Shown piece after piece: positions 38,517 to 48,791 of a stretch of DNA of 64,000 bases; the first letter of the stretch is position 1; every line of letters begins with the position of its first letter. The stretch covers positions 1-64,000 of the forward strand of contig NZ_JACSQK010000008.1 in the NCBI RefSeq assembly GCF_014836675.1. The letters are read 5' to 3'. This stretch comes from Comamonas avium. GTDB taxonomy: Bacteria > Pseudomonadota > Gammaproteobacteria > Burkholderiales > Burkholderiaceae_C. Under the pieces are notes generated by a model, which saw nothing but the letters and a program-made list of their open reading frames with translations, was not told the DNA's origin and did no database searches. Both the position numbers and the translations under genes were made by a program.

Positions 38517-39539
38517 TTAATGGGGTGATGATAGGCACGGCTGGGCATCCAGCAGATCAAAATAGCCTTGATCCACTTGCAAATGCAGGGGCACAGCCAG
38601 TGCCTGCGGCATGGTTTGCCAGATTTTGGCAGCGTCTTTTTCAGTGCACACAACGAGCAAATGCTCATCCGTTGGGCGTTGCCAGCTTTCAAAATTGTAG
38701 TGATCGGGTAAGCCTTCGGTGCTGACCACGTTCAGAGACTGGGCGCGCAGCATGGCAAAAAACTCTTCAGGCCGGGCAATGGCGGCCAAGGCGTGCAGCG
38801 CTTGATCTTGCAAGTCAGACAGTGCCACGCGGGTGCCATCGCTGCGTACAGCAAAGGGTGCCAGCTGGCGCTGCAGCAGAAAACTGGGGGTGCTTGCAGG
38901 CGTGCCCTGCGGCGGTTGCGGCGCTGAATGCAGTACAGCGGTTACTGGGCGCGGCCAGGGCTCGCGCAAAGGACCGGCAGGCAGCAGCCAGCCGTTGCCA
39001 ATGCCTTCGCTGTTGAATACACACACCTGTACATCGCGTGCCAAGGCATGGTGCTGCAGGCCATCGTCGCATACGAGGACGTTAGTTGCCGGGTAAGCCG
39101 CCAGCAAGGCACGGGCGGCGGCGATGCGCTGGCGAGCCACAAACACGGGCACGCCACTGGTGCGGGCCATCAGCAGGGGTTCGTCGCCCACGTCTTGCGG
39201 CGCAGATTGGGCCGTGGCCTCACGGCAGTCATCGGTGCTGCGGCCGTAGCCGCGCGAGATGATGCCGGGCGTAAGGCCCCGTGCCTGCAGGTGTGCCACG
39301 GTGGCCAGAGTGACGGGCGTTTTGCCGGCGCCGCCTGCAATCACGTTGCCAATGACGATGACAGGCACGCCTGGATGCTGTGCCTTTTTCAAACCCCATT
39401 GATACAGTTTGCGCTGCATCCCAGAGAGCGCGCCGTACAAGGCCGCAGCGGGCAACAAAGCCCATGCCGCCAGGCTGCGGCTGCGCCAGATCGTGCGAAG
39501 CCTGTCTGAGCCTGTGCCCTGATGGGCTGGGGTGCGCAT
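38517..39539 (-). CDS. lpxK: Tetraacyldisaccharide 4'-kinase
   Basis: Phosphorylates the 4' position of the lipid A precursor at the inner membrane. The 340-residue protein has an N-terminal membrane-associating helix ([18 protein letters not shown]), the P-loop [17 protein letters not shown]-type segment near 60-75 and the GIISRGYGR motif. The later [12 protein letters not shown] segment near 150-161 holds catalytic-type residues. I choose the ATG at 39539, which follows exbD closely, over one 48 bases earlier. It lies in the envelope operon. Confidence 0.95.
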   Translation of the reverse strand: MRTPAHQGTGSDRLRTIWRSRSLAAWALLPAAALYGALSGMQRKLYQWGLKKAQHPGVPVIVIGNVIAGGAGKTPVTLATVAHLQARGLTPGIISRGYGRSTDDCREATAQSAPQDVGDEPLLMARTSGVPVFVARQRIAAARALLAAYPATNVLVCDDGLQHHALARDVQVCVFNSEGIGNGWLLPAGPLREPWPRPVTAVLHSAPQPPQGTPASTPSFLLQRQLAPFAVRSDGTRVALSDLQDQALHALAAIARPEEFFAMLRAQSLNVVSTEGLPDHYNFESWQRPTDEHLLVVCTEKDAAKIWQTMPQALAVPLHLQVDQGYFDLLDAQPCLSSPH

Positions 39540-39549
39540 GCTGTGCGTC

Positions 39550-39984
39550 TTATTTTTTGCCAGCCGCGGCGGCGGATTGCGTGGCAAAGGTGATTTGCGT
39601 TAACCCCGCACGCCGGGCGGCTTCCATGGCAGAAACCACGGACTGGTGGGGCGCGGCTGCGTCGGCGCTGATGATGACAATGCTATCGCCACCTGCGGGG
39701 GCTGCACCAGCCAAAGCGCTGGCGATGGCATCTACGGAGCGGTCTTCCAGCGCATTTTTGTCAATGGCGTAGCGGCCATCGGCAGCAATCGAGATGACGA
39801 CTTCCTTGGGACGATCGCGCATCTTCTCAGTGTCAGCCGTGGGCAGCGTAAGCTGCAGCTCGGTGAACTTGCTGTAGGTGGTGCTCAGCATCAGGAAGAT
39901 AAGCACCACCAGCAGCACGTCAATGAACGGAATCAAATTGATCTCTGGTTCTTCCGTGCGGCGGGGGCGAAAATTCATGGCCAT
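39550..39984 (-). CDS. exbD: ExbD/TolR family biopolymer transport protein
   Basis: A 144-residue protein with a short basic cytoplasmic N-terminus (MAMNFRPRRTEEPEINLIPF), one membrane helix (about 20-40) carrying the conserved aspartate of the proton path (PFIDVLLVVLIFLML), and a periplasmic domain. With ExbB it forms a proton-driven motor that energises TonB-type or other outer-membrane processes. No tonB gene is nearby. The stop is 10 bases before lpxK, a linkage common in betaproteobacteria. Confidence 0.92.
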   Translation of the reverse strand: MAMNFRPRRTEEPEINLIPFIDVLLVVLIFLMLSTTYSKFTELQLTLPTADTEKMRDRPKEVVISIAADGRYAIDKNALEDRSVDAIASALAGAAPAGGDSIVIISADAAAPHQSVVSAMEAARRAGLTQITFATQSAAAAGKK

Positions 39985-39996
39985 GGTGCGCTTCGC

Positions 39997-40671
39997 TTAC
40001 TTTGTACGCAGATGGTTGAGGTGGCGCACAAACTGCTCGCTGGCCAGCTCCAGCTGCAGCAGGTAGGCATCGACCCGTGCGCGGAAGTACTTCCAGAAGA
40101 TCAGCGCAGGGATCGCCACGATCAAGCCAAACGCGGTGTTGTACAGCGCAATAGAGATGCCGTGCGCCAATTGGCCAGGGTTGCCTGTACCCATTGCGCC
40201 AGAGCCGGACTGCGAGCCAAAAATTTCAATCATGCCAATGACCGTGCCCAGCAAGCCCAGCAAGGGGGCTGCAGAGGCAATGGTGGCCAGCGCGCCCAGA
40301 TACTTTTCCAGGCGGTGAGCGACGGCCCGGCCCGTTGATTCCATGCGCATGCGCAGATCTTGTTCACTGCTTTTTGGGTGGGCGTTGAGCTGCTGCATGC
40401 CACTGGCCAGCACTTCGCCCAGCGCACTGTTTTGCGCCAGTTGCTGAATCACGTCGTTGGAGGGCAGGCGGTCCTTAGAGACGGCGATGGCCTCATCGAG
40501 CAACTTGGCAGGGGCGACACGTGCGGTTTTCAGGGAGACAAAGCGCTCAAAAATCAGCGCCAAGGCAAAGATGGAACATGCAATAAGAGGCCAGATGGGC
40601 CAGCCAGCGGCCTGTATGATCGACAGCAACTTTATTTCTCCCGTGCTTGTGTGTTGTTTGCTTGCAGCCAT
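39997..40671 (-). CDS. exbB: MotA/TolQ/ExbB proton channel family protein
   Basis: A 224-residue membrane protein with three predicted helices (about 18-40, 118-145 and 172-195). The conserved segment APLLGLLGTVIGMIEIF near 134-150 and ALYNTAFGLIVAIPALIFWK near 176-195 are the channel-forming helices of ExbB/TolQ. It partners the ExbD encoded 12 bases downstream and starts the envelope operon. Confidence 0.93.
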   Translation of the reverse strand: MAASKQHTSTGEIKLLSIIQAAGWPIWPLIACSIFALALIFERFVSLKTARVAPAKLLDEAIAVSKDRLPSNDVIQQLAQNSALGEVLASGMQQLNAHPKSSEQDLRMRMESTGRAVAHRLEKYLGALATIASAAPLLGLLGTVIGMIEIFGSQSGSGAMGTGNPGQLAHGISIALYNTAFGLIVAIPALIFWKYFRARVDAYLLQLELASEQFVRHLNHLRTK

Positions 40672-40805
40672 GCATTATCACGCAGCGTCTGCGCCGTGCC
40701 TGGCTTGCCAGCCTTGATTTGCGCGCATTTGGCTGGCATCAAAGCTTAAGCGCATGCCTGTGGGTTGCGCTGTTGTTTTCTGTGTCCGCCTGAGAGTCTT
40801 TCCTA

Positions 40806-42122
40806 ATGTCTTTCTTTGATCACGCATCCGCCCTTGCTCAACCCCGTGTCTGGGACGTCGGCGCGCTGTGCCGCGCGATTGCCGACAGCCTGGAGGCGCG
40901 CTTTAACCCCGTGACGGTGCGCGGTGAAATTACGGGCTTTTCACGCGCAGGCAGTGGGCACTGCTACTTCAGCATCAAAGATGCGGCGGGGCAGTTGCGT
41001 TGTGCCATGTTTCGCCGCGCCGCCATGGCGATGGACTTCACACCGCGCGACGGCGAGCTGGTGGAAGTGCGTGGCAAGCTGGGTGTGTATGAGCAGCGTG
41101 GTGATCTGCAGCTGATTGTGGACAGCCTGCAGCGCGCCGGGCAGGGCGCTTTGTTTGAGCAGTTTCTGCGCGTCAAAGCCCAGCTTGAGGCACAAGGGCT
41201 GTTTGATGCAGCCCGCAAGCGCCCTTTGCCTGTCATGCCACGCGGCATTGGGGTGGTGACCTCGCTGGGGGCTGCTGCCCTGCACGATGTAGCCACTGCT
41301 TTGCGCCGCCGGGTGCCGCATATCCCTGTGCTGATTGCACCGTCTTTGGTGCAGGGGGGGGAGGCGCCAGCATCCATTGTTCAGGCTTTGACGCAGCTTT
41401 ACGCACTGGCGCAGCGCCAAGGCCAAGCTGGTGTGCCGCCGGTGGACGTGATTTTGCTGGTGCGTGGCGGAGGCTCCATGGAGGACCTGTGGGCGTTTAA
41501 TGACGAGCAAGTCGCGCGCACGATCGTGCAAAGCCCGGTGCCTGTGATTTGTGGGGTTGGTCACGAAACTGATTTCACCATTGCCGACTTTTGCGCCGAC
41601 TTGCGCGCTCCTACGCCCACTGCGGCTGCAGAGCTGGTAGCGCTGCCACGCCAGAACTGGCTGGATGGGTTGACCTTGATGGAGCAGCGCATTCAGTCTG
41701 GTGTGCTGCGCCAAATTGATAAAAATGCCCAGCGTCTGGATGCCACCGCAGTGCGTCTGGGGCGGCCCAGCCAGCAAATGGCACATCAGCGTCTGCATCT
41801 GTCGCAGCTCAAGCAGCGTGCACACCATGGGCTGCTGATGAAGATGCAGCAACACCTGCACAGGCATCAAGCATTACAGACAGGTTTTGCTCAAAAAACG
41901 GTGCAACATTTAAAGGCGCAGCGGCAATGGGTGGCGCAAATGCAGCAGCGCATGGAGCTGCTCAATCCCCTGCGGGTGCTGGAGCGTGGCTACAGTGTGC
42001 TGACTACGCAAAGCGGGCAAGTCATCAGCCGGGTAGAGCAGGCTGCGGTCGGCGCGCCTCTGAAAGCGGTGCTGGCCGATGGCGTTTTGGATGTGACAGT
42101 CACTCAGCCCAAGCTTCTATAA
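40806..42122 (+). CDS. xseA: Exodeoxyribonuclease VII large subunit
   Basis: The catalytic subunit of exonuclease VII, which degrades single-stranded DNA from both ends. The 438-residue protein has an N-terminal OB domain (TVRGEITGFSRAGSGHCYFS), the catalytic core with GIGVVTSLGAAALHDVATAL near 147-166, LVRGGGSMEDLWAFNDE near 218-234 and GVGHETDFTIADFCADLRAP near 250-269, and a helical C-terminus. The small subunit gene xseB is not in the window. Divergent from exbB. Confidence 0.96.
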   Translation: MSFFDHASALAQPRVWDVGALCRAIADSLEARFNPVTVRGEITGFSRAGSGHCYFSIKDAAGQLRCAMFRRAAMAMDFTPRDGELVEVRGKLGVYEQRGDLQLIVDSLQRAGQGALFEQFLRVKAQLEAQGLFDAARKRPLPVMPRGIGVVTSLGAAALHDVATALRRRVPHIPVLIAPSLVQGGEAPASIVQALTQLYALAQRQGQAGVPPVDVILLVRGGGSMEDLWAFNDEQVARTIVQSPVPVICGVGHETDFTIADFCADLRAPTPTAAAELVALPRQNWLDGLTLMEQRIQSGVLRQIDKNAQRLDATAVRLGRPSQQMAHQRLHLSQLKQRAHHGLLMKMQQHLHRHQALQTGFAQKTVQHLKAQRQWVAQMQQRMELLNPLRVLERGYSVLTTQSGQVISRVEQAAVGAPLKAVLADGVLDVTVTQPKLL

Positions 42123-42327
42123 GGCCTGACATAGCCAGGTGCTTTCGCTTTAATAGCTAAAACGCTTAACTTGTAGCTGCAATACACTTAGGTTCTTCCT
42201 ACAATGGCTGACAAGGCGTGTTGTTTGCGCCAAGTCAAAATGCATGCTCAGGCCTGCTGCATTGCAGGTGGCGCTACCGCGCACTGTGCTGGACTTCTAA
42301 TTATTTAAACCACGACGAGGATTCAAG

Positions 42328-42912
42328 ATGGAACATACCTTGCCCCAGTTGCCTTACGCTATTGACGCGCTGGCTCCCCACTACAGCAAAGAAACTTTTG
42401 AATACCACCACGGCAAGCACCACAACACGTATGTGGTGAACCTGAACAACCTGATCAAGGGCACAGAGTTCGAGGCCTTGTCGCTGGAAGAAATCGTTAA
42501 GAAGGCCAGCGGTGGCATCTATAACAATGCAGCCCAGCACTGGAACCACAGCTTTTTCTGGAAGTGCATGACCCCCAATGGCGGCGCAGCACCAACAGGC
42601 AAGCTGGCGGATGCCATCAACGCCAAGTTCGGCAGCTTTGACAAGTTCAAGGAAGAGTTCGCCAAGTCGGCAGCAGGCAATTTTGGTTCGGGCTGGACAT
42701 GGCTGGTCAAGAACGCCGACGGTTCCGTTGAAATCGTGAACACCGGCGCTGCTGGCAACCCCATTGTTGACGGCAAGACACCGCTGATCACGGTGGACGT
42801 GTGGGAACACGCGTACTACATCGACTACCGCAACGCGCGCCCCAAGTTCCTGGAAGTGTTCCTGAACAATCTGGCCAACTGGAAGTTCGCGGAAGAAAAT
42901 TACGCAGCCTGA
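42328..42912 (+). CDS. sodB: Iron superoxide dismutase
   Basis: Converts superoxide to oxygen and peroxide in the cytoplasm. The 194 residues include the metal ligands in [13 protein letters not shown] (His27), [10 protein letters not shown] near 70-79, and [16 protein letters not shown] near 157-172. The absence of a signal peptide and the overall pattern fit the Fe type (SodB), although cambialistic use of Mn cannot be excluded. GAGG sits before the ATG. A terminator follows. Confidence 0.94.
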   Translation: MEHTLPQLPYAIDALAPHYSKETFEYHHGKHHNTYVVNLNNLIKGTEFEALSLEEIVKKASGGIYNNAAQHWNHSFFWKCMTPNGGAAPTGKLADAINAKFGSFDKFKEEFAKSAAGNFGSGWTWLVKNADGSVEIVNTGAAGNPIVDGKTPLITVDVWEHAYYIDYRNARPKFLEVFLNNLANWKFAEENYAA

Positions 42913-42946
42913 CACTTCGCTGTCATCGCAGACCGTGAGGTTCGTC

Positions 42947-42981
42947 AAGCCCGCTGGTGAAAGCCCGCGGGCTTTTCTTTT
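42947..42981 (+). terminator. Rho-independent terminator of sodB
   Basis: AAGCCCGC at 42947-42954 pairs with GCGGGCTT at 42967-42974, followed by TTTTCTTTT. Confidence 0.85.
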
Positions 42982-43044
42982 GCTGCGCTGTTAGATTGCA
43001 CAAAGCAAACACTAAACAATGCTTGCGTCAATCAAGTCTTATAG

Positions 43045-43076
43045 AAGAGTTTTTAAATAACTCTTGTACAAGAGTT
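43045..43076. promoter_or_regulatory. Palindromic operator candidate before monomeric IDH
   Basis: The perfect 18-base palindrome AACTCTTGTACAAGAGTT lies at 43059-43076, with a third copy of the half-site (AAGAGTT, 43045-43051) spaced to pair with the left half. The TTGTACAA core suggests a dimeric repressor, possibly GntR-like. It lies 180 bases upstream of the IDH start, and the rest of the gap between 42982 and 43255 contains no gene that I can see. Confidence 0.5.
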
Positions 43077-43255
43077 GGTAAAAAGCGCAGATCAACGGTT
43101 AGAATTTTGCATCATGGGAGTCTGCTTCACGCATGCGAAATCTGTGGCTGCTTTTTGCGCAGTCCAGATGGCAGCACTGCAGCGGGCAACCCGGTCGGGA
43201 GCAGGTCATAAGTGCCTATCCACATCCCAGCAATCCATTGAGCCAAAAGCAAGAG

Positions 43256-45490
43256 ATGACAACACAGCAATCCACCATCATCTACACCCTGACGGATGAA
43301 GCTCCCCGTCTGGCGACCAGCGCGTTTTTGCCCGTCGTGCAAGCTTTCGCTTCCACTGCTGGCGTGAATGTAGAGACCAGCGACATCTCCGTTGCTGCCC
43401 GTATCCTGAGCGAATTCAACGACGTGCTGCCAGAAGCGCAGCGCGTACCTAACACCTTGGCAGAGCTGGGCAAGCTGACTTTGACGCCCGATGCCAACAT
43501 CATCAAGTTGCCCAACATCTCCGCATCGGTGGCGCAGCTGATGGCCGCCATCAAGGAGCTGCAGGGCAAGGGCTACGCACTGCCTGACTACCCTGAAGAC
43601 CCCAAGACTGACGAAGACAAAGCCATTTTGGCGCGCTACTCCAAGTGCATTGGCTCGTCTGTGAACCCCGTGCTGCGCGAAGGCAACTCTGACCGCCGCG
43701 CACCTGCTGCGGTCAAGAATTACGCCAAGAAGCACCCCCATTCGATGGGTGAGTGGAAGCAATGGTCGCGTACCCATGTTTCGCACATGCACGAAGGCGA
43801 CTTCTACCACGGTGAAAAGTCCATGACGCTGGACAAGGCCCGTGATGTGAAGATGGTGCTGGAGACTGCGTCGGGCAAGTCCATCGTGCTCAAGGAAAAG
43901 GTAGCGCTGAAAGACGGCGAAATCATCGACTCCATGTTCATGAGCAAGAAGGCGCTGTGCGACTTCTATGAAAAAGAGCTGGACGACTGCAAGGAAGCGG
44001 GCATCTTGTTCTCGCTGCACGTCAAAGCCACCATGATGAAGGTCTCGCACCCCATCGTGTTTGGTCACTGCGTGAAGATCTATTACAAGGACGCGTTTGC
44101 CAAGCATGGCAAGCTGTTTGACGAGCTGGGCGTGAACGTGAACAACGGCATGTCGACGCTCTACGAAAAGATCGAGACCCTGCCCACTTCGCAGCGCGAA
44201 GAAATCATTCGTGATTTGCACGCCTGTCACGCTGGCCGCCCCGAGCTGGCCATGGTGGACTCGGCCAAGGGCATCACCAACTTCCATTCGCCCAACGACA
44301 TCATTGTGGATGCATCCATGCCCGCCATGATTCGCCAGGGTGGCCAGATGTGGGGTGCTGACGGCAAGCCTTACGAGTGCAAGGCCGTGATGCCGGAGTC
44401 GACTTTTGCCCGTATCTATCAGGAGATGATCAACTTCTGCAAGTGGCACGGCAACTTTGACCCCCGCACCATGGGCACAGTGCCCAACGTGGGCCTGATG
44501 GCGCAAAAAGCCGAAGAGTACGGCTCGCACGACAAGACGTTCGAGATCTCTGAAGCCGGTGTGGCCAACATTGTGGACATCGCCACTGGCGAAGTGCTGT
44601 TGACCCAGAACGTGCAAGAGGGCGACATCTGGCGCATGTGCCAGGTCAAGGACGCGCCTATCCGCGACTGGGTGAAGCTGGCCGTCACACGTGCCCGCAA
44701 CTCTGGCATGCCTGCAATTTTCTGGCTGGATGCTTACCGTCCCCACGAAGCCGAGCTGATCAAGAAGGTGCGTACGTACCTGAAGGACCACAACACGGAA
44801 GGTCTGGACATCCAGATCATGAGCCAGGTGCGCGCCATGCGTTTCACCCTGGAGCGTGTCGCCCGTGGCCTGGATACCATCTCGGTGACCGGCAACATTT
44901 TGCGCGACTACCTGACCGACCTGTTCCCGATCATGGAGCTGGGCACCTCGGCCAAGATGCTGTCCATCGTGCCTTTGATGGCCGGTGGCGGCATGTACGA
45001 AACAGGTGCGGGCGGCTCTGCTCCCAAGCACGTTCAGCAACTGGTGGAAGAGAACTTCCTGCGCTGGGATTCGCTGGGTGAATTCCTGGCGCTGGCCGTG
45101 TCGCTGGAAGACATGGGCATCAAGTACAACAACGCCCAAGCCAAGCTGCTGGCCAAGACGCTGGATCAGGCAACCGGCAAGTTGCTGGACGAGAACAAGT
45201 CACCAGCGCGCAAGGTCGGGCAGATCGACAACCGTGGCAGCCAGTTCTATCTGTCGCTGTACTGGGCGCAAGCTTTGGCAGCGCAAACGGAAGACGCAAG
45301 CCTGGCTGCCAAGTTCGCGCCTTTGGCCAAGACGTTGACCGAAAACGAAGCCAAGATCGTGGCCGAGCTGGGCGCCGTGCAAGGCAAGCCCGTGGACATT
45401 GGCGGTTACTACCAGCCTGACCTGTCCAAGCTGGATACGGTCATGCGCCCCAGCGCAACGTTCAACGCTGCGATTGCATCGCTGGCTTAA
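43256..45490 (+). CDS. icd: Isocitrate dehydrogenase (NADP), monomeric type
   Basis: The 744-residue monomeric IDH (IDH-II family) oxidises isocitrate to 2-oxoglutarate with NADP. Recognisable segments are [20 protein letters not shown] at the N-terminus, [20 protein letters not shown] near 136-155, [18 protein letters not shown], and [18 protein letters not shown] in the C-terminal half. Length matches the usual 740 residues. The in-frame extension upstream of the ATG at 43256 has no family similarity. The structurally unrelated dimeric IDH is encoded at 56819-58078. Confidence 0.95.
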   Translation: MTTQQSTIIYTLTDEAPRLATSAFLPVVQAFASTAGVNVETSDISVAARILSEFNDVLPEAQRVPNTLAELGKLTLTPDANIIKLPNISASVAQLMAAIKELQGKGYALPDYPEDPKTDEDKAILARYSKCIGSSVNPVLREGNSDRRAPAAVKNYAKKHPHSMGEWKQWSRTHVSHMHEGDFYHGEKSMTLDKARDVKMVLETASGKSIVLKEKVALKDGEIIDSMFMSKKALCDFYEKELDDCKEAGILFSLHVKATMMKVSHPIVFGHCVKIYYKDAFAKHGKLFDELGVNVNNGMSTLYEKIETLPTSQREEIIRDLHACHAGRPELAMVDSAKGITNFHSPNDIIVDASMPAMIRQGGQMWGADGKPYECKAVMPESTFARIYQEMINFCKWHGNFDPRTMGTVPNVGLMAQKAEEYGSHDKTFEISEAGVANIVDIATGEVLLTQNVQEGDIWRMCQVKDAPIRDWVKLAVTRARNSGMPAIFWLDAYRPHEAELIKKVRTYLKDHNTEGLDIQIMSQVRAMRFTLERVARGLDTISVTGNILRDYLTDLFPIMELGTSAKMLSIVPLMAGGGMYETGAGGSAPKHVQQLVEENFLRWDSLGEFLALAVSLEDMGIKYNNAQAKLLAKTLDQATGKLLDENKSPARKVGQIDNRGSQFYLSLYWAQALAAQTEDASLAAKFAPLAKTLTENEAKIVAELGAVQGKPVDIGGYYQPDLSKLDTVMRPSATFNAAIASLA

Positions 45491-45502
45491 AGCGAAAGAA
45501 AG

Positions 45503-45530
45503 CCAGCACTCCGTTTAGGGTGCTGGTTTG
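45503..45530 (+). terminator. Hairpin after monomeric IDH
   Basis: CCAGCAC at 45503-45509 and GTGCTGG at 45520-45526 form a stem; the following T-run is weak. The adjoining repeat probably provides the firm stop. Confidence 0.55.
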
Positions 45531-45622
45531 AAAAAGAGAGCTGCTAACGCCCTGTCAGCTTAGTTTTCAGATATAAAACTATCTGAAAACTAAGTCCAGT
45601 AAGCGTTAGCAGCTCTCTTTTT
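45531..45622. repeat. Nested double-stem intergenic repeat, best copy
   Basis: Outer arms AAAAAGAGAGCTGCTAACGC (45531-45550) and GCGTTAGCAGCTCTCTTTTT (45603-45622) match over 20 of 20 bases. An independent inner stem, CTTAGTTTTCAGATA (45559-45573) with TATCTGAAAACTAAG (45580-45594), matches over 15 of 15. The rest of the gap to 45900 shows no supported gene. Confidence 0.85.
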
Positions 45623-45900
45623 TGTTTATGGGCAAAACCAAGATCATCCAGTGGAATGGTTTTGCTTTGAATATCAGGTGAATCCAGTGGCGCTTGCCGA
45701 AATTGAGTAAGACATGCAGCTGCATCAGATGACGGTCTGTTGTGCAGTGCGGCTTCAATCGCTTGATGCCCTGCAAGATCGCCGTTGAAATGTGGTGGCG
45801 CTGCCATGCACGGATCATGGCTGGATGTGCTGGTGCGTGACTGGCTGGCTGGCCTTTGAACAATGCGGGCAGGCTTGCCCCGTGCCTACGGGCTGGTTGC

Positions 45901-47322
45901 TCAGTTGCTGCCAGTCTGCGCCGCCACCAGCGCCCGGTATTGGGGAATAGCCGTGCGCAAGATAGTTTGCAGTTTCTCGCTGGCCACAACCCCTGTGTTC
46001 AGACGCATGGTGGCGCAAGGGGTGTTGGTGTGGGGGCAGAAAATTTTGCCGGGAGCCACGGTCACGTTGTGCTGGCCCAGCCATTGGGCCAGATGTGTGG
46101 AGTCCGGGATACCGGCAAAGCTGGCCCACATGTACAGGCTTTCAGGAGGGCGGCAGAAAAACGTGGCGTCCAGCTCTTCGAGAAAATGGTAGGCGCTGGC
46201 CGTGGCCTCCCTGAGCTTGAGCTGCAGGTTGAGCAAATGCTTGTCGTAAGAGCGCTCTCGTAAAATCGCATCAACCGTACGCTCGGAGTACTCTGAGGTG
46301 CTGACATGGATGATGGATTTGAGGTCGGCCAGCTCGGATGCTAAATCTGCGCTGCAGGCAATAAAGCCCACGCGCAAGGCCGCCGAAAGTGATTTGGAAA
46401 ACGTGCCGATATAGATGGTGCGCTGCAGCTGGTCTATGGTGGAAAGACGCAGCTTGTGACTGGGTTTGAGGTCAGCCAATGGGTCCATCTCCACCAGCAG
46501 CAGATTGTATTTTTCTGCCAGCTTGACCAGTTTGGCTGCCGTGTCGGGCGACAGGTCTGAACCCGTGGGGTTGTGGCCCACTGACTGAGTAAAGAAGATG
46601 CGCGGGCGGGTGCGGATGATGGCCTGCTCCAGCGCATCCAGATCGGGGCCCGTGGCTGTGCGGGGAATGCCCACAATGGTGGCGCCATGCACCTTGAGCT
46701 TGCCAAACAAGAAGTAATAGCCGGGGTCATCCACCAGCACCGTGGCGCCTGGCGGCACAAAGTAGCGCATGACCAGATCCATGGCCTGGTTGGCACCATG
46801 GGTGAGCACAATCTGCTGCAAATCAGCTGCGATCTCCAGGCGGCCCAGCTTGCGTACCAATTGCTGGCGCAGGGGCAAATAACCAAAGCGGTTGCCGTAG
46901 TTGAACAGCGTGCCCAGGCCGCTGCGAGCGACCTTGTGGTGTACCTTGTCCAGGCGAGCTCCAGCCAGCCAGTCAGCGGGCGGAAAACCATCGGCTGCGG
47001 GAATGGAGCTGGGGTCGCTCTTGAGCTGCTCCCGGATCAACCATGCGGTGTCGCGTGCCCTGCCCAGGGAATGGTTGGAGGTGTCCAGCTCCACGCGGAT
47101 GGGCCGTTCCTTGACGTAAAAACCCGAACCACGCACCGGCTCCACCAGGCCGCGTGCCACCAGCAGCTCAAAGGCTACGACCACGGTGTTCTTGGCGCAT
47201 TTGCGCAGCCTGGCCAGCTCGCGTATGGAGGGCAGCTTCTCACCCGCCTTGTAGGCTCCATGGCGTATTTCGCGCTCTATGGATTGCGCCAAAGATTCAA
47301 AGCCCGGCATGGGGTTGCTCAT
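45901..47322 (-). CDS. MocR-type regulator (GntR winged helix fused to aminotransferase-like domain)
   Basis: The 473-residue protein has a GntR-type winged helix (about 5-72: AGEKLPSIRELARLRKCAKN) and an aminotransferase fold-I domain (about 100-470) with VLVDDPGYYFLFGKLKVHGA, QSVGHNPTGSDLSP and the PLP-lysine segment YIGTFSKSLSAALRVGF. Retention of the lysine suggests PLP binding for effector sensing. It is divergent from the HMG-CoA reductase gene, and CTGTACC-N10-GGTACAG lies 18 bases before its ATG and also upstream of the importer operon. It is the likely local regulator. The ATG at 47322 is chosen over a start at 47418 lying beyond the operator. Confidence 0.9.
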   Translation of the reverse strand: MSNPMPGFESLAQSIEREIRHGAYKAGEKLPSIRELARLRKCAKNTVVVAFELLVARGLVEPVRGSGFYVKERPIRVELDTSNHSLGRARDTAWLIREQLKSDPSSIPAADGFPPADWLAGARLDKVHHKVARSGLGTLFNYGNRFGYLPLRQQLVRKLGRLEIAADLQQIVLTHGANQAMDLVMRYFVPPGATVLVDDPGYYFLFGKLKVHGATIVGIPRTATGPDLDALEQAIIRTRPRIFFTQSVGHNPTGSDLSPDTAAKLVKLAEKYNLLLVEMDPLADLKPSHKLRLSTIDQLQRTIYIGTFSKSLSAALRVGFIACSADLASELADLKSIIHVSTSEYSERTVDAILRERSYDKHLLNLQLKLREATASAYHFLEELDATFFCRPPESLYMWASFAGIPDSTHLAQWLGQHNVTVAPGKIFCPHTNTPCATMRLNTGVVASEKLQTILRTAIPQYRALVAAQTGSN

Positions 47323-47340
47323 GTTTTCTGTTTCGTTGAA

Positions 47341-47364
47341 CTGTACCTGTCTTAAAGGGTACAG
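47341..47364. promoter_or_regulatory. Operator CTGTACC-N10-GGTACAG in the MocR/HMGR promoter region
   Basis: CTGTACC at 47341-47347 and GGTACAG at 47358-47364 form a perfect 7-base inverted repeat with a 10-base spacer, between the divergent regulator and HMG-CoA reductase genes. The same arms and spacing occur at 55477-55500 upstream of the importer operon. Confidence 0.75.
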
Positions 47365-47457
47365 CACGCCTAAAGTCATGGCTAGCGTGACAACACCAAC
47401 ATGACGGGGCCGGGCCACCGGTCTTCGCAGTCAGAGAAAACTCCAAGGAGCACAAAA

Positions 47458-48729
47458 ATGGATTCCAGAGTCAGTGGCATGCGCGACATGCAGCCGGCAG
47501 AGCGTTTGGCCGTGCTGGCCCGTGTGGCCGAGATGGACAGCGCCGATAGGCAACTGCTGGCCGGGCCAGGGGCCCTGCCGCTGGGCACGGCCGACGGCAT
47601 GATCGAAAACGTAGTGGGCACATTTGAGCTGCCCATGGGCGTGGCCACCAATTTTCAGGTCAATGGCCGCGATGTGCTGGTGCCCATGGTGGTGGAAGAG
47701 CCATCGGTGGTGGCTGCGGCATCGTTCATGGCCAAGCTGGTGCGCAGTAGTGGCGGTTTCCTTACCTCCTCTACCAAGCCATTGATGCGTGCACAGGTGC
47801 AGATGGTGGGCATGACAGATCCTCACGGGGTACGCCATGCAGTGCTGACCCACCGTGAGGAGATCATCGCTATGGCTAACTCCAAGGACAAGGTGCTGGT
47901 GGGCCTGGGCGGCGGCTGCCAGGACCTGGAGGTGCACGTGTTCGAGCACACGCCGCGCGGCCCCATGGTGGTGGTGCACCTGATTGTGGATGTGCGCGAC
48001 GCCATGGGTGCCAATACGGTCAACACCATGGCCGAAATGGTGGCGCCCCTGCTGGAGCGCATCAGCGGGGCCAGCGTGCGTTTGCGTATCCTGTCCAATC
48101 TGGCGGATTTGCGGCTGGCGCGGGCCGCCGTCACCTTGAGCCCGGAGCAGCTGAGCACGGCGCAGTACCGGGGTGAAGAGGTCATCGAGGGCATTCTGGA
48201 TGCCTATACCTTTGCTGCCGTCGATCCTTATCGGGCGGCCACCCACAACAAGGGCATCATGAATGGGATTGATCCGGTGATCGTGGCCACCGGCAACGAC
48301 TGGCGTGCGGTGGAGGCCGGGGCCCATGCTTATGCGGCCCGATCGGGGCGCTACACCTCGCTCACGCATTGGGAAAAGAACCGTGCAGGCCACCTGGTGG
48401 GCACCATCGAGCTGCCCATGCCCGTGGGTTTGGTGGGGGGCGCCACCAAGACCCATCCGCTGGCCCGCTGGGCATTGCGCCTGATGCAGGTGGGTAGTGC
48501 GCAGGAGCTGGGGGAAATCGTGGCGGCCGTGGGGCTGGCGCAAAACCTGGCCGCGATGCGTGCACTGTCCACAGAAGGTATTCAGCGCGGCCACATGGCC
48601 TTGCATGCCCGCAATATTGCCCTGCTGGCCGGCGCTGAGGGCGAGCAGGTGCAGCGTGTGGCCCAAGCACTGGTGGCTGAGCGCAATGTCAGCGTGGATC
48701 GCGCCAAGGAGCTGCTGCAGGCAGCTTGA
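47458..48729 (+). CDS. mvaA: Hydroxymethylglutaryl-CoA reductase, class II (degradative type)
   Basis: The 423-residue enzyme interconverts mevalonate plus CoA and HMG-CoA. Class II members such as Pseudomonas mevalonii HMGR work in the oxidative direction with NAD during mevalonate breakdown. The catalytic set is intact: Glu81 ([10 protein letters not shown]), Lys265 ([10 protein letters not shown]), Asp281 ([10 protein letters not shown]) and His379 (ALHARN), matching Glu83, Lys267, Asp283 and His381 of that enzyme. The dinucleotide segment [11 protein letters not shown] is near 178-188. AAGGAG lies seven bases before the ATG at 47458. Divergent from the MocR-type gene. An HMG-CoA lyase gene is not beside it. 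Confidence 0.94.
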   Translation: MDSRVSGMRDMQPAERLAVLARVAEMDSADRQLLAGPGALPLGTADGMIENVVGTFELPMGVATNFQVNGRDVLVPMVVEEPSVVAAASFMAKLVRSSGGFLTSSTKPLMRAQVQMVGMTDPHGVRHAVLTHREEIIAMANSKDKVLVGLGGGCQDLEVHVFEHTPRGPMVVVHLIVDVRDAMGANTVNTMAEMVAPLLERISGASVRLRILSNLADLRLARAAVTLSPEQLSTAQYRGEEVIEGILDAYTFAAVDPYRAATHNKGIMNGIDPVIVATGNDWRAVEAGAHAYAARSGRYTSLTHWEKNRAGHLVGTIELPMPVGLVGGATKTHPLARWALRLMQVGSAQELGEIVAAVGLAQNLAAMRALSTEGIQRGHMALHARNIALLAGAEGEQVQRVAQALVAERNVSVDRAKELLQAA

Positions 48730-48791
48730 TGCCAAGCCCGGCCAGCCACCACCCGTGCAAGCCGGGGCTGGCCGGGATTGTTGCAAGGCTT

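Noticed and set aside
43127-45139. 670-codon minus-strand frame opposite monomeric IDH
   Set aside because: Histidine- and valine-rich translation with no motif, fully overlapping a confident IDH gene.
45544-45807. 87-codon minus-strand frame after the MocR-type gene
   Set aside because: It ends inside the palindromic repeat, has no evident ribosome site and no recognisable features.
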